Below, piece by piece: positions 48,478 to 59,118 of a stretch of DNA of 64,000 nt. The DNA comes from Phenylobacterium sp. Lineage in GTDB: Bacteria > Pseudomonadota > Alphaproteobacteria > Caulobacterales > Caulobacteraceae. The notes below the pieces were generated by a model, which saw only the letters and a program-made list of their open reading frames with translations, searched no databases and was not told the DNA's origin. Every line of letters starts with the position of its first letter. Positions within the stretch are counted from its first letter, which is position 1. The stretch lies in contig JAGOQB010000001.1 in assembly GCA_017991675.1 (NCBI GenBank), positions 310,001-374,000 on the forward strand, in the 5' to 3' direction. The translations under genes and the position numbers were made by a program.

Positions 48478-49131
48478 CTACTTGCGGGTCGCAGGCGCCG
48501 CAGCCGGAGTCGCAGCCGGGGCCGCGGCTTGGTCGAGGCGTTCACGATCGAAGGTGAACTGCGTGATCTTCGCGTTCAACCCGGTGACCACCGCTTGGCT
48601 GATGTCCATGGACGGGTTCGACAGCACGACGCTTTCGCGGTTGATCAGCAGGCTGCACTGGCGCTGCTGATACACTTGGCTGACGATCGGGGTCAGCTCC
48701 TGATACACGCGGCCCAGGGCCTTCTGTTGCGTCGCCTGCAGTTCGCGCGAGCGCTGCTGCTCCTTGCGCTGATAGGCGTTGGCCTTGACCTGCAGGGCCG
48801 CGGCGCGGGTCTCGAAGGTGTTCTGGTCGAGCGTCGCGCGCTGGCCTTCCAGCGTCTTGGCTTCGTTCTGGATCGCGGTCTGCTCGGCCTTCAGCTCGGC
48901 TTCGACCTGGGTCGCGATCTGCTGCAGGCGGGTCTGGACGTACTTGCCGACGGTCGAGGTCGCGATCGCACCTTCCACCGAGACGGTGCAGACGCCGGGC
49001 AGCGCCGGGCCATGGGTCACCGCGGGCGCCGCCGGGGCGGCAGGCGCAGCCGCCTGCGCGAAAGCCGCGCTGGAAGCGGAAGCGGTGATGGCGGCGACGC
49101 AGGTCGCCGCGACAAGGGCTTTGATCGTCAT
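48478..49131 (-). CDS. skp: OmpH/Skp-type periplasmic chaperone
   Basis: A 217-residue exported chaperone for unfolded outer-membrane proteins. Signal peptide of about 26 residues ending AAFA-QA, then an Ala/Pro-rich spacer. The conserved OmpH start appears as CTVSVEGAIATSTVGKYVQTRL, followed by a long helical coiled coil (about 75-150, rich in E, Q, K, with QVEAELKAEQTAIQNEAKTLEGQRA in pieces) and a Pro/Ala-rich tail. It lies 9 bases from the bamA stop, between bamA and lpxD. Confidence 0.92.
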   Translation of the reverse strand: MTIKALVAATCVAAITASASSAAFAQAAAPAAPAAPAVTHGPALPGVCTVSVEGAIATSTVGKYVQTRLQQIATQVEAELKAEQTAIQNEAKTLEGQRATLDQNTFETRAAALQVKANAYQRKEQQRSRELQATQQKALGRVYQELTPIVSQVYQQRQCSLLINRESVVLSNPSMDISQAVVTGLNAKITQFTFDRERLDQAAAPAATPAAAPATRK

Positions 49132-49140
49132 GTGGTGAAT

Positions 49141-51543
49141 CTAGAACCTGGTTGAGGTGGAGAACCGGAACGTTTCGGTCTTGTCGTAGTCTTCTTTGGC
49201 CAAAACTTGGCTGAAGTCGAATCGGATCGGGCCCATCGGAGAGCGCCAGAAGACCGACAGACCGGCCGTCGCACGCAGCGACAGATCGTCATAGATCAGC
49301 GGATCGACCGTGCCGTCGGCCTTCAGCTTGTCCTTGTCGTCGAGCAGGCCGAGCGTGCCGACGTCGGTGAACAGCGCGGCCTTGATGCCGTACTGCTCGG
49401 GCAGGCCGGTCGGGATGGTCAGTTCGGCCGAACCGATCGCATAGGCGCGGCCGCCGAGCGCGTCGGAGCGCCCGAAGTTGGTGTCGCGCGGACCGATGCC
49501 GGCGGTCTCGAAGCCGCGGAAGCTGTTGCCGCCCTTGTAGAAGCGGCTGTTGACCCGCACCGTGTCCCCGCTCCAGCCGGCGATGTAGCCGCCCTGCCCG
49601 GTCACGCTCAGGATGAAGTCCTTGTTGAACCCGTGGTACCAGCCGCCGGTCACTTCGGTGCTGATGTAGTTCACGTCGCCGCCGATGCCGGCCAGGTCCT
49701 GGCTGACGTCGAAGCGGAAGCCGCGGGTCGGATTGATCGGGTCGTTCCGGCGGTCATAGAGATAGGTGTAGCCGATCAGCGACGTCAGATACTTGCCGCG
49801 CTGGGCGCAGAGCGACAGCGACACCAGCGGCGCGGTCGGATCGCAGTAGGCGTCGTCGATCTGAACGTCTTCCTGGCGCAGCGTGTAGCGGGTCGACATC
49901 CGCGAGTTCAGGGTCAGCGGGAACGCCATCCGCACGTTGCCGCCGACGGTCACGGTCTTATAGGCCGAGTACTCGGTCAGGTCGTAGCGGTAGGAATAGA
50001 GGTCGACGCCCGCGCCCAGGTCGCGGCCCAGGAACCGCGGCTCGGTGAAGCCGAAGTCGATCTGTTGGCGCAGCGAACCGACCGACACACGCGCGCGCAG
50101 GCTCTGGCCACGGCCGCGGAAGTTCCGCTCGGTGACCCCGAGGTCGAGGATCAGCTGGTCGACCGACGAATAGCCGGCGCTGAACGAGAGTTCGCCCGTC
50201 GGCTGCTCCTCGACCTTCACCGCCAGACGGGTGCGGTCGGGCGCCGTGCCCGGCGCTTCGTCGATGGTCACGTCCTTGAAGAAGCCGAGCGCGCGGATGT
50301 TGTTGCGCGAGCGGTCGACCAGGGCGCGGTTGTAGGCGTCGCCTTCGACGAGGTTCATCTCGCGGCGGATGACATAGTCCAGCGTGCGGGTGTTGCCGGT
50401 GACGTCGATGCGCTCGACGTACACGCGCGGCCCTTCGCGGACCTGGAACACCACGTCGACCAGGCCGGTCTCGCGATTCGGCGTGTAGCGCGGACGCACG
50501 TCCACGGCGGCGAAGCCGGCGGCGCCGGCCGCGAAGGTCAGCGAGTCGGTCGCCGCCTCGATCTTTTCGTCCTGGTAGATCTCGCCCGAACGGATCGGCA
50601 CCAGCTGCTGCAGGACGTTCTTGTCGAGCTTCTGCAGCTCGGTTTCGACCGTCACCTTGCCGAACTTGTATTCCTTGCCCTCGTCGAGCGTGTAGGTGAC
50701 GACGAAGCCGTTCTTGTCGGGCGCCAGCTCGGCGATCGCCGAGACCACGCGGAAGTCATAGAAGCCGCGGTTGCGGTAGTGCTTGCGCAGCTGCTCCTTG
50801 TCGTACTCCAGGCGGTCCGGGTCGTAGTTGGCGTTGTTCGAGAAGAACTTGTACCAGCTCGACTGCTCGGTCACGACCACGTCGCGCAGGTCGTTGTCCG
50901 AGTACTCCTTGTTGCCCAGGAAGTTGACCCGCAGCACCCCGCTCTTGGGGCCTTCGTTGATCTCGAAGATCAGGTCGACGCGCTTTTGCGGCAGTTCGAC
51001 GATCTTCGGCGTCACCGTCGCCGAGATCCGGCCGGAGCGGCGATAAAGCTCGACGATGCGCTGGACGTCCTGCTGCACCTTGGCGCGGGTGAAGATGCCG
51101 CGCGGGCGCACGGTGACCTCGTCGCGCAGCTTGTCTTCCTTGAGGCCCGAGTTCCCCTCGAAGACCACCTTGTTGATGATCGGGTTCTCGACGACCGTCA
51201 CGATCATGTCCGAGCCCTGCAGCTCGACCTTCACGTCGGCGAACAGGTCGGTGCGGAACAGGGTCTTCAGCGCCAGGTCGGCCTTGGCCGGGTCCAGGAC
51301 CTCGCCGGGCTGGATCGGCAGATAGGACAGCACGGTCGACTGCTCGATCCGCTCGTTGCCGCGCACGATGATGCGCTGGACGACGCCGGACTGCTGGCCG
51401 GCGTCCTGCGGCGCAGGCTGCGGCTGGGGCGGAGTCGCCTGTTCCTGCGCCAGGACGGCGCTGGGAAAGACGATCGCCGTCGAGCCCATCAGCAAGGCAA
51501 GGCCGGAGGCGAGCGCGGCGCGGCTAGCGCGGGGTCTTTGCAT
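49141..51543 (-). CDS. bamA: BamA outer-membrane beta-barrel assembly factor
   Basis: Central Omp85 insertase. An 800-residue precursor: a signal peptide ending AVLAQE near 33, then five POTRA domains (about 55-400; e.g. VVQRIIVRGNERIEQSTVLSYL and DVTGNTRTLDYVIRREMNLVEGD split) and a 16-strand barrel with PTRGFRFDVSQDL and the GIGPRDTNFGRSDALGGRAYA block, ending with FRFSTSTRF. The frame stays open into rseP, but the ATG at 51543 gives a proper signal peptide. It is flanked by rseP and skp in the envelope cluster. Confidence 0.96.
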   Translation of the reverse strand: MQRPRASRAALASGLALLMGSTAIVFPSAVLAQEQATPPQPQPAPQDAGQQSGVVQRIIVRGNERIEQSTVLSYLPIQPGEVLDPAKADLALKTLFRTDLFADVKVELQGSDMIVTVVENPIINKVVFEGNSGLKEDKLRDEVTVRPRGIFTRAKVQQDVQRIVELYRRSGRISATVTPKIVELPQKRVDLIFEINEGPKSGVLRVNFLGNKEYSDNDLRDVVVTEQSSWYKFFSNNANYDPDRLEYDKEQLRKHYRNRGFYDFRVVSAIAELAPDKNGFVVTYTLDEGKEYKFGKVTVETELQKLDKNVLQQLVPIRSGEIYQDEKIEAATDSLTFAAGAAGFAAVDVRPRYTPNRETGLVDVVFQVREGPRVYVERIDVTGNTRTLDYVIRREMNLVEGDAYNRALVDRSRNNIRALGFFKDVTIDEAPGTAPDRTRLAVKVEEQPTGELSFSAGYSSVDQLILDLGVTERNFRGRGQSLRARVSVGSLRQQIDFGFTEPRFLGRDLGAGVDLYSYRYDLTEYSAYKTVTVGGNVRMAFPLTLNSRMSTRYTLRQEDVQIDDAYCDPTAPLVSLSLCAQRGKYLTSLIGYTYLYDRRNDPINPTRGFRFDVSQDLAGIGGDVNYISTEVTGGWYHGFNKDFILSVTGQGGYIAGWSGDTVRVNSRFYKGGNSFRGFETAGIGPRDTNFGRSDALGGRAYAIGSAELTIPTGLPEQYGIKAALFTDVGTLGLLDDKDKLKADGTVDPLIYDDLSLRATAGLSVFWRSPMGPIRFDFSQVLAKEDYDKTETFRFSTSTRF

Positions 51544-51574
51544 CGTATCAGCCGTCAATGGAAAAGCGCGGGTT

Positions 51575-52792
51575 TCAGGAGAAAACGCCGCCGAGGATTT
51601 TGAACACACGCAGTTGCTGCAGATCGTTCCAGGTGGCGAACAACATCAAACCCAACAGCAGCGCAAGCCCCACCCGGTAGCCCGCCGCCTGGACCCGCGC
51701 CGCCAGCGGACGCCGCGCCACCGCCTCATAGGCGTAGAACAGCAGGTGTCCCCCATCCAGCACAGGGATCGGCAGCAGATTCATGAAGCCGATGCTCACC
51801 GAAACGAACGCAGCCAGTTGGAGCAGATTGACGCCGCTGCCGAGGATCATTCCCCCGACGTCGGGCGCCCCTTCGGCTCCGGCCTGCGCGACTTTGCCGG
51901 AGATTCGGGCGATTCCGAGGGGACCGCTGAGCTGATCTGGCGAAACTTGGCCGGTCACCATCCGGCCCAGGTAGTAGACCGTCGTCTCAAGCGTGCGCCA
52001 GGTGCGCTGCACGCCGCCGGCGACCGCTTCGAGCGGGTTGTAGCGGACATGGACATAGTCGTCACGCGCCTGGGCCGGGGTCACGCCCAGCACGCCCTGC
52101 CGGTGGGTCCCGGCGACCGGATCGGTGCGCTCCACCCAGCGCGGCGTGGCGCTGATCGGGACCTCGCGCCCCGCCCGCTCGACGACGAAGGCGGTCGGAA
52201 CCTCGGCGCGGACCTGCACGATCACGGCCAGTTCGTCGAAGCTCTTGATGCGGCGGCCGTTGGCCTCGACGATCAGGTCCCCGCTCCGGAAGCCGGCGGC
52301 CTCGGCCGGGCTGCCCGGCTGCACCGAGGCGATCTTCGCCGGCAGCACGTACTGGCCGAGCGCCAGCAACAGCGAGGCGAACAGCGCCACGGCCAACACG
52401 AAATTGGCCATCGGCCCGGCCGCGGCGATGACCGCGCGCTGCCAGAGCGGCTTGAAATGGAAGTAGCGTCCCACGGCCTCCTGGCCTTCACGTCGGGCGA
52501 TCTGCTCGCGCATCGCGTTCAGGTCTTCCGCATCCGGCACGCTGGCGGCGTTCTCGTCGCCGGTGAACCGGACATAGCCGCCCAGCGGAATCCAGCCGAT
52601 CCGCCACTCGACGCCCGACTTGTCGGTCCAGGAGGCGATCGCCTTGCCGAAACCGATGGAGAAGCGGTCGATGGCCACGCCGAACATCTTGGCGGCCAGG
52701 AAGTGGCCCAGCTCGTGGATCGTGACCACCAGCCCCAGCACCAGGACGAAGGGAACGACGAAGGTCAGGGCGGTGAGGATGAAATCGAGCAT
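51575..52792 (-). CDS. rseP: site-2 protease RseP/MmpA
   Basis: Membrane metalloprotease for regulated intramembrane proteolysis. The active site is TIHELGHFLAAK in the first helix (Glu about 28) and the second metal motif NLLPIPVLDGGHLLFY near 355. One PDZ domain is visible around 130-210 (GSPAEAAGFRSGDLIVEANGR in pieces). It is 405 residues with four membrane helices. In Caulobacter the equivalent MmpA cleaves PodJ. It is in the dxr-rseP-bamA row, 22 bases after dxr. Confidence 0.95.
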   Translation of the reverse strand: MLDFILTALTFVVPFVLVLGLVVTIHELGHFLAAKMFGVAIDRFSIGFGKAIASWTDKSGVEWRIGWIPLGGYVRFTGDENAASVPDAEDLNAMREQIARREGQEAVGRYFHFKPLWQRAVIAAAGPMANFVLAVALFASLLLALGQYVLPAKIASVQPGSPAEAAGFRSGDLIVEANGRRIKSFDELAVIVQVRAEVPTAFVVERAGREVPISATPRWVERTDPVAGTHRQGVLGVTPAQARDDYVHVRYNPLEAVAGGVQRTWRTLETTVYYLGRMVTGQVSPDQLSGPLGIARISGKVAQAGAEGAPDVGGMILGSGVNLLQLAAFVSVSIGFMNLLPIPVLDGGHLLFYAYEAVARRPLAARVQAAGYRVGLALLLGLMLFATWNDLQQLRVFKILGGVFS

Positions 52793-52814
52793 CTGCTGTA
52801 ACTCCTCCGCGCGG

Positions 52815-54011
52815 CTAGCGCCCTAGGCCGCCGACGACCTCGCCGGCGACGCGACGCGCCAGCGTATCGGTCGCCTGAGCGTTTTCGAGCGTGTCGCCAT
52901 TCGCCGCCCCCGCGACCAGGCCCTGAGATTCGACGCGTTCGAGGGTCTCAGACACCGTCGCGGCAATATCGAGAAAGCCAATCTTGCGGTCAAGGAAGGC
53001 GGCCACGGCGACCTCGTTGGCGGCGTTCATCACCGCGGGCGCGGCCCCACCGGCCGCCAGAGCTTCTTTGGCGATCTTCAAGGCGGGAAAACGGCGCAGG
53101 TCCGGTTCTTCGAAGGTCAATTGGCCGATGGCGGCCAGATCCAGCCGCGGCGCCGGCCACGGCAGGCGGTCCGGCCAGGCGAAGGCGCAGGCGATCGGCG
53201 TGCGCATGTCGGGCGCGCCGAGCTGGGCCAGCGTCGATCCGTCGCTGTACTCCACCAGGCTGTGGATGATCTGTTGATGATGGATCAGCACGTCCACCCG
53301 CTCATTGGTCATGCCGAACAGATAGGCGGCCTCGATGATCTCCAGGCCCTTGTTCATCATGGTCGCCGAATCGACCGAGATCTTCGCGCCCATGCTGAAG
53401 TTCGGATGGGCGACGGCCTGCTCGGGGGTGGCGTGGGCCATCTGTTCGGCCGACCAGGTCCGGAACGGCCCGCCCGACGAGGTCAGGATCAGCCGGTCGA
53501 CCCGCTGGGCGTTCATCGGATCCAGCACCTGGAAGATCGCCGAATGCTCGGAATCGACCGGGATCACCGCCCCGCCCGCCAGCTTGGCCGCCCGCAGCAG
53601 CGAGGGGCCCGCGCAGACCAGGCTCTCCTTGTTGGCCAGGCCGATCACCGCCCCGGCCTGCGCCGCCGCCAGGGTCGGCGCCAGGCCCGCAAAGCCGACG
53701 ATCGAGGACATCACCCACTGCGCGTCGGCGGCCGCGGCCTCGACCACGGCGCTGTGACCGGCCGCGACCTTGACGCCCGAGCCGTCGAGACGCTGGCGCA
53801 GTTCAGGCAGCTTGGTTTCGTCTTCGATGACCGCCAGCTTCGGCCGCCAGCGCAGGGCCTGCTCGGCCAGCCGCTCAGCGTTGCGCCCGGCGGTCAGGGC
53901 CGTCACCTCGACCTCGGCGCCGGCCTTCTCCAGGAGATCGAGAGTGGAAACGCCGACCGAGCCGGTGGAACCCAGAACGCTGACGCGGCGAGGCAAAGTC
54001 AATGCGCCCAT
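52815..54011 (-). CDS. dxr: 1-deoxy-D-xylulose-5-phosphate reductoisomerase
   Basis: Second step of the MEP isoprenoid pathway, NADPH-dependent. The cofactor site [17 protein letters not shown] is at the N-terminus, then [14 protein letters not shown], the metal and substrate block [20 protein letters not shown] and [23 protein letters not shown]. It is 398 residues from the ATG at 54011; a TTG two codons upstream is possible. The start lies within the 3' end of cdsA (overlap 13 bases). Confidence 0.96.
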   Translation of the reverse strand: MGALTLPRRVSVLGSTGSVGVSTLDLLEKAGAEVEVTALTAGRNAERLAEQALRWRPKLAVIEDETKLPELRQRLDGSGVKVAAGHSAVVEAAAADAQWVMSSIVGFAGLAPTLAAAQAGAVIGLANKESLVCAGPSLLRAAKLAGGAVIPVDSEHSAIFQVLDPMNAQRVDRLILTSSGGPFRTWSAEQMAHATPEQAVAHPNFSMGAKISVDSATMMNKGLEIIEAAYLFGMTNERVDVLIHHQQIIHSLVEYSDGSTLAQLGAPDMRTPIACAFAWPDRLPWPAPRLDLAAIGQLTFEEPDLRRFPALKIAKEALAAGGAAPAVMNAANEVAVAAFLDRKIGFLDIAATVSETLERVESQGLVAGAANGDTLENAQATDTLARRVAGEVVGGLGR

Positions 54012-54838
54012 CCCCAATGATTGACCAGTCGCGCGGCCGCCAGCACGACCACGGCGAACATCAGGCCGTCTACTCTATCCAATAAACCGCCATGGCCTGG
54101 GATCAGGTCCCCGGAATCTTTCACGCCGAACCGGCGCTTAAGCATCGACTCCCAGAGATCGCCGGCCATGGTCGCCAGGCCGCCGACCAGGCCGATCAGC
54201 GCGCCGGCCGGAACGCTCAGCACGATGGCGCTGAACGCGGCCATCGCCGCCCCGGCGGCGGCTGCGGCGACCAGGCCGCCGATGAAGCCGGACCAGGTCT
54301 TGTTCGGCGAGAACTTGGGCCACAGCTTCGGGCCTTTCAGGGCGCTGCCCACCGCAAACGCGGCGATGTCGGCGGCCCAGGCCACGGCGAACAGCAGGAT
54401 CGTCCACTGGCGGCCCTCGGGCATGCCGCGCAGCCACACGAGGCAGACGACCGGGATCGCCAGATAGACCACGCCGAACGCCGCGTTCATCGGTCGCTCG
54501 GCCACGCCGCGCGCCACCAGAGCTGCCGCGACCGCCCCCAGCGCGGCGGCCGCCCAGGCCAGCGGCATGTGTTTCTGATGGGCCAGGAACGCGGCGGCCA
54601 GGATCGCCACGGTCAGCGCCGTCGAGACGCGGACCGGCGCGGTCGGCGCGGTCATCGCGCCCCACTCGATGGCCAGCAGCGCCACCGCCACGGCCACCAG
54701 CACCAGGAACAGCCAGCGCAGCCCCGGCATGTCGGAGAACCACACCGCGCCCAGCACCGCGGGCACCAGGACGGTGGCCGAGGCGACGCGGACGCCCAGA
54801 TTGGCCCAGTCGAAACGCCTAGCCTGCGGCAAGGACAT
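53999..54838 (-). CDS. cdsA: phosphatidate cytidylyltransferase
   Basis: Makes CDP-diacylglycerol from phosphatidate and CTP for all phospholipid synthesis. It is a membrane protein of 279 residues with about seven hydrophobic segments and the C-terminal signature [22 protein letters not shown]; an upstream [14 protein letters not shown] segment is also typical. The start overlaps the end of uppS by 20 bases, and the stop overlaps the start of dxr, so translation of all three is coupled. Confidence 0.95.
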   Translation of the reverse strand: MSLPQARRFDWANLGVRVASATVLVPAVLGAVWFSDMPGLRWLFLVLVAVAVALLAIEWGAMTAPTAPVRVSTALTVAILAAAFLAHQKHMPLAWAAAALGAVAAALVARGVAERPMNAAFGVVYLAIPVVCLVWLRGMPEGRQWTILLFAVAWAADIAAFAVGSALKGPKLWPKFSPNKTWSGFIGGLVAAAAAGAAMAAFSAIVLSVPAGALIGLVGGLATMAGDLWESMLKRRFGVKDSGDLIPGHGGLLDRVDGLMFAVVVLAAARLVNHWGWAH

Positions 54839-55574
54839 TATCGGCCACGGCGCCGCCGTAGCGCCGCTCGCGCTTTTGGAATTCCTCGATCGCCGCCCGC
54901 AGATACTCGGCGCCGTAGTCCGGCCAGAGCACGTCCTGGAAGACGAACTCGGAATAGGCTGTCTCCCAGAGCAGGAAGTTCGAGAGCCGCTGCTCGCCGC
55001 TGGTGCGGATCACCAGGTCCGGATCCGGAAGGCTGGCGGTCGACAGCTTGCCCTGCAGCAGCTCTTCGGTGATGTCGTCGGGGCGGATCTGACCGGCGGC
55101 GACCTCGGCCGCCAGGGCCCGGGCGGCGTCGGCGATGTCCGCGCGGCCGCCATAGTTGAACGCCACCTGCAAGAAGAACTTGTCGTTGTGCGCCGTCTGG
55201 CGCTCGGCCCGCTCTACGATCTCGGCGACGTCGGGCGGCAGGCCCGCGCGGCGGCCGAGGATGCGGATCTTCACCCCCTCGCGCGCCAGCTTCTCAAGGT
55301 CCGAGTTCACGTACAGCTTCAGCAGCCGCATGACCTCGGCGACCTCGCCGGCCGGGCGCCGCCAGTTCTCGGTCGAGAACGCATAGAGCGTCAGCCAGCG
55401 GACGCCCTGGGCGGGCGCCGCCTCGACGACCCGCCGGATCGCGTCCACGCCTTTCGGATGTCCGACCTGGCGCGGCAGGCCGCGGCGCTTCGCCCAACGG
55501 CCATTGCCGTCCATGACGATCGCCACGTGCAGGGGCGCATCCGGCGCGGGCTGCTGTTGATCGATCGTAGCCAT
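54819..55574 (-). CDS. uppS: undecaprenyl diphosphate synthase
   Basis: Cis-prenyltransferase that builds the C55 carrier lipid for peptidoglycan and O-antigen. It is 251 residues with HVAIVMDGNGRWAKRRGLPRQVGH (catalytic Asp near 22), YAFSTENWRRP and the C-terminal DPDLVIRTSGEQRLSNFLLWETAYSE in pieces. It is placed directly before cdsA and 34 bases after frr, the standard frr-uppS-cdsA-dxr order. Confidence 0.96.
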   Translation of the reverse strand: MATIDQQQPAPDAPLHVAIVMDGNGRWAKRRGLPRQVGHPKGVDAIRRVVEAAPAQGVRWLTLYAFSTENWRRPAGEVAEVMRLLKLYVNSDLEKLAREGVKIRILGRRAGLPPDVAEIVERAERQTAHNDKFFLQVAFNYGGRADIADAARALAAEVAAGQIRPDDITEELLQGKLSTASLPDPDLVIRTSGEQRLSNFLLWETAYSEFVFQDVLWPDYGAEYLRAAIEEFQKRERRYGGAVADNVLAAG

Positions 55575-55608
55575 GGGTTCCCGTTCGTCCTCGCTCCCGA
55601 TGGGACGA

Positions 55609-56172
55609 TTAAACCTGCATGATCTCTTGTTCTTTGGTTTTCAAGGCTTCGTCGACGCGCTTGATCGCCTCGTCGGTAAACTTCTGCACCTCGGACTCCA
55701 TTCGGCGCTGCTCGTCCTGGGTGATGGCGCTGTCCTTCTCGGCCTTCTTCAGGTCGTCGTTGGCGTCGCGGCGGACGTTGCGAATGGCGATCTTCTGCTG
55801 CTCGGCGTACTTACCGGCGATCTTGGCCAGGTCCTTGCGGCGCTCTTCGGTGAGCGGCGGGATCGGCACGCGCAGGCTCTGGCCGTCGACGACCGGGTTC
55901 AGGCCAAGGCCGGCGTTGCGGATCGCCTTCTCGACCGAGACCACCAGCCCGCGGTCCCAGATGTTGACGCTGATCGAGCGCGGCTCGGGGACGCTGACCG
56001 ACCCGACCGTGTTCAACGGGACGGTCGAGCCGTAGGCGTCGACCATCACCTGATCCAGCAGACCGGCGGACGCCCGCCCGGTCCGCAGGCTCGAGAACTC
56101 GTCCTTCAGGGCCGTGATCGCCTTGTCCATGCGATCCCGATATCTGCTGAGAACCGGCTTTTCCGCAGCCAT
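55609..56172 (-). CDS. frr: ribosome recycling factor
   Basis: Splits post-termination ribosomes with EF-G. It is 187 residues, with the conserved [20 protein letters not shown] and [25 protein letters not shown] in two runs, and a C-terminal helix [21 protein letters not shown]. The ATG at 56172 is chosen for GGGAG 8 bases upstream; an in-frame start five codons earlier is unsupported. It follows pyrH after 40 bases. Confidence 0.96.
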   Translation of the reverse strand: MAAEKPVLSRYRDRMDKAITALKDEFSSLRTGRASAGLLDQVMVDAYGSTVPLNTVGSVSVPEPRSISVNIWDRGLVVSVEKAIRNAGLGLNPVVDGQSLRVPIPPLTEERRKDLAKIAGKYAEQQKIAIRNVRRDANDDLKKAEKDSAITQDEQRRMESEVQKFTDEAIKRVDEALKTKEQEIMQV

Positions 56173-56212
56173 AGGATTGTCTCCCAAGATATTGGTCTAA
56201 TTCGGTGAATGG

Positions 56213-56932
56213 TCAGGCGATCGTCGTGAAGACGCCCTGCCCCTTCAGCACTTTGAAGAAGTTGCCCCGCTCACGGATGGAAAAGACCACGATCGGGATT
56301 TGATTGTCACGCATCAGGGCGATGGCCGACGCATCCATGACCCGCAGGTCCTTGGCCAACACTTCCTGGTAGCTCAGCGTCTCATAGCGCTGCGCGCTCG
56401 GATCCTTCTTGGGGTCGGCGGTGTAGACGCCGTCAACGCTGGTGCCCTTGAACAGCGCATCGCAGCCCATCTCGGCCGTGCGCAGCGCCGCCGGGGTGTC
56501 GGTCGTGAAGAACGGCGCGCCCAGGCCGGCGGCGAAGATCACCACCCGGCCCTTTTCCAGGTGCCGCAGCGCCCGGCGGCGGATGTAGGGCTCGCAGACC
56601 GCTTCCATCGGGATCGCCGACTGCACGCGGGTATAGACGCCGATCTTCTCGAGCGCGCCTTGCAGCGCCAGGGCGTTCATCACCGTGGCCAGCATGCCCA
56701 TATAGTCGGCGTTGGCGCGGTCCATGCCCTTCCCGGCCAGCGAGACGCCCCGGAAGATGTTGCCGCCGCCGATCACCAGGCAGAGCTCGATCCCGTGATC
56801 GACCACTTCCTTGATGTCCTCGGCCACCGCTTCGATCGTCTTGGTGTCGATGCCGAAGAGCGAGTCGCCCATCAGGACCTCGCCCGACATCTTCAAGAGG
56901 ATCTTCTTGTAGCGGGGCTTGGTTTCGGACAT
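56213..56932 (-). CDS. pyrH: UMP kinase
   Basis: Phosphorylates UMP to UDP. It is 239 residues with the opening [55 protein letters not shown] in pieces, [16 protein letters not shown] and the C-terminal [13 protein letters not shown]. It sits after the tsf terminator, so pyrH-frr-uppS-... may have its own promoter in 56933-56971 or arise by readthrough. Confidence 0.97.
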   Translation of the reverse strand: MSETKPRYKKILLKMSGEVLMGDSLFGIDTKTIEAVAEDIKEVVDHGIELCLVIGGGNIFRGVSLAGKGMDRANADYMGMLATVMNALALQGALEKIGVYTRVQSAIPMEAVCEPYIRRRALRHLEKGRVVIFAAGLGAPFFTTDTPAALRTAEMGCDALFKGTSVDGVYTADPKKDPSAQRYETLSYQEVLAKDLRVMDASAIALMRDNQIPIVVFSIRERGNFFKVLKGQGVFTTIA

Positions 56933-56971
56933 TGCGGCTTCCGTAGAGAATCTGGCTGGGTACTACATAAA

Positions 56972-57010
56972 CCAAGGGCGCCGTGCGCGTCGAACGCACG
57001 GCGCCCTTGG
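56972..57010 (-). terminator. intrinsic terminator after tsf
   Basis: A perfect 16-bp stem (56972-56987 with 56995-57010; left arm CCAAGGGCGCCGTGCG) and a seven-base loop, followed on the minus strand by TTTATG. It lies 20 bases after the tsf stop and would separate rpsB-tsf from pyrH. Confidence 0.8.
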
Positions 57011-57030
57011 GGCGTCCTAAATCAGGCGGA

Positions 57031-57966
57031 TCAGCCTTGGCCGGTCATCGACGCCACTTCGGCGGCGAAGTCGTCCTGCTTCTTTTCCACGCCTTCACCC
57101 AGGGCGAAGCGCACGAAAGCCTTCACGGCGACCGGCGAACCGGTTTCCTTGGCGGTTTCGGCGATCAGCTGCTCGATGGTCTGATCCGGGTTCATGACGA
57201 AGGGTTGCTTCAGCAGCACCACTTCTTCCTGCCACTTGCGGATCCGGCCTTCGATCATCTTCTCGACGACGGCCAGCGGCTTGCCCGATTCCAGCGCCTG
57301 GTCGGTCAGGAACTTCTTTTCCTTCTCGACGGCGGCCGGATCGAGGTCGCCCTCGTTCAGGGCCAGCGGCGGGGTCGGGGTGCCGGCGACGTGCAGAGCG
57401 ATCTTGCGGCCGACTTCCTTCAGCACGGCCTGATCGCCCGCGCCTTCCAGAGCCACCAGCACGCCCAGACGGCCGACGCCTTCGCCCTGCGCGTTGTGCA
57501 GGTAGAGGGCCACGGCGCCTTCGCTGACCGACAGACGGGCCGAACGACGCAGACGCATGTTCTCGCCGATCGTCGCGATCAGGTTGGTGATCACGTCGCT
57601 GACGACTTCGCCCTTGGCCGTCTTGGCCGCGGTGATGGCGTCGACGCCTTCGATCGTCAGGCCGACGTCCGCGAAGTCGCGGGCGGCGGTCTGGAACAGC
57701 TCGTTCTTCGACACGAAGTCGGTCTCGGCGTTCAGTTCGACCAGCACGCCGGTCTTGCCGTCGGCGCTCAGCTTGCCGGCCACGAGGCCTTCAGCCGCGG
57801 CGCGGTCCGACTTCTTGGCGGCCTTCGAGAGGCCCTTGGTGCGCAGCCAATCGACGGCCGCTTCCATGTCGCCGTTGTTTTCCTGCAAGGCCTTCTTGCA
57901 GTCCATCATGCCGGCGCCGGATTTTTCGCGCAGGTCCTTGACCAGCGCAGCGGTGATTTCCGCCAT
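57031..57966 (-). CDS. tsf: translation elongation factor Ts
   Basis: Nucleotide-exchange factor for EF-Tu. It is 311 residues with [32 protein letters not shown] in the N-terminal domain, the core [18 protein letters not shown] and the C-terminal [28 protein letters not shown] 7 bases before the ATG at 57966 sets the start; a frame reaching 58023 has no support. It follows rpsB by 98 bases. Confidence 0.97.
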   Translation of the reverse strand: MAEITAALVKDLREKSGAGMMDCKKALQENNGDMEAAVDWLRTKGLSKAAKKSDRAAAEGLVAGKLSADGKTGVLVELNAETDFVSKNELFQTAARDFADVGLTIEGVDAITAAKTAKGEVVSDVITNLIATIGENMRLRRSARLSVSEGAVALYLHNAQGEGVGRLGVLVALEGAGDQAVLKEVGRKIALHVAGTPTPPLALNEGDLDPAAVEKEKKFLTDQALESGKPLAVVEKMIEGRIRKWQEEVVLLKQPFVMNPDQTIEQLIAETAKETGSPVAVKAFVRFALGEGVEKKQDDFAAEVASMTGQG

Positions 57967-58064
57967 GGTCAGCTCCTTATCAGTCAGAATGGGTTTGACC
58001 GGACCCTGATAGGGCCCGGCCATGATCGTTTTTCGTCAAGCTGAGTAAGACGCCCGAAAGCGTC

Positions 58065-58892
58065 TTAGCCGGCTTGTTCCTGGTCCGCGGCCGGAGCCTC
58101 GGCGGCCGGGGCCGCTTGCGGCTCCGGCGAAAGCTCTCGGGCCAGGGTCGGCTCAACCGGCGCCACCGAGGCGCCCAGGTCCACGCCAGCGGCCGATTGG
58201 CCGGCGGCCAGGCCGTCGAGGACGGCGTCGGCCAGCAGGTCGCAGTACAGCTGGATCGCGCGGGCGGCGTCGTCGTTGCCCGGGATCGGATAGGTGATGC
58301 CGTCCGGATCGCAGTTGGTGTCCAGGATCGCGATGACCGGGATGTTCAGCTTGCGGGCTTCCTGGATGGCGATCGACTCCTTGTTGGTGTCGATCACGAA
58401 CATCAGGTCGGGAATGCCGCCCATGTCCTTGATGCCGCCCAGGCTGAGCTCGAGCTTGTCGCGCTCGCGGGTCATCTGCAGCAGTTCTTTCTTGCCGCGG
58501 CCTTGGCCTTGGCTTTCCCCGTCGAGCAGGCCTTCCAGCTCGCGCAGGCGTTGGATCGAACCCGAAACGGTGCGCCAGTTGGTGAGCGTGCCGCCCAGCC
58601 AACGGTGGTTCACGTAGTATTGGGCGCTGCGCTTGGCTGCCGTGGCGATCGGCTCGGACGCCTGACGCTTGGTGCCGACGAACAGCACGCGACCGCCGCC
58701 GGCGGCGACTTCACGCACCTTCACCAGGGCCTGGTGCAGCAGCGGGATCGACTGCGAGAGGTCGATGATGTGGATGTTCGACCGCGAACCGAAGATGTAG
58801 CGGTCCATCTTCGGGTTCCAGCGGTGGGTCTGGTGGCCGAAGTGGGCGCCAGCTTCCAGGAGCTGACGCATGGAGAATTCAGGAAGCGCCAT
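58065..58892 (-). CDS. rpsB: 30S ribosomal protein S2
   Basis: S2 of the small subunit, 275 residues. It has [24 protein letters not shown] with the family signature, [38 protein letters not shown] in two parts and [19 protein letters not shown]. The C-terminus carries an Ala/Glu/Pro-rich extension of about 30 residues common in alphaproteobacteria. Translation starts at the ATG at 58892; the longer upstream frame is the 5' leader read through. The promoter lies about 130 bases upstream. Confidence 0.96.
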   Translation of the reverse strand: MALPEFSMRQLLEAGAHFGHQTHRWNPKMDRYIFGSRSNIHIIDLSQSIPLLHQALVKVREVAAGGGRVLFVGTKRQASEPIATAAKRSAQYYVNHRWLGGTLTNWRTVSGSIQRLRELEGLLDGESQGQGRGKKELLQMTRERDKLELSLGGIKDMGGIPDLMFVIDTNKESIAIQEARKLNIPVIAILDTNCDPDGITYPIPGNDDAARAIQLYCDLLADAVLDGLAAGQSAAGVDLGASVAPVEPTLARELSPEPQAAPAAEAPAADQEQAG

Positions 58893-58930
58893 CGGCTTTT
58901 CGTCCTTTTTCCGGTTAACCGCCGCAGGCA

Positions 58931-59042
58931 AACCCTCCAGATGGAGGACCGGAATGGGTATGGCGGGATGTCTCCCCGCACATCGCCAAACACCTGCGTG
59001 TGGAATGACGCGGCAAATAGGGCCTGAGCGCTGAAAATGCAA
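58931..59042 (-). promoter_or_regulatory. rpsB promoter and structured leader
   Basis: In the minus direction TTGCAT (59037-59042), 17 bases, TATTTG (59014-59019) is a good promoter, implying a 5' leader of about 115 bases. Within it CCTCCA/TGGAGG (about 58938-58951) forms a small hairpin close to the start codon. S2 is known to regulate its own mRNA in other bacteria; a similar role here is inference. Confidence 0.55.
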
Positions 59043-59118
59043 GCCTCGCCCGCGTCTAACAGCCCGACGCTTGCGTGCGCGGCCGCCTGGTTGCATCCTG
59101 CGATGGCAGGAGGGGCTC

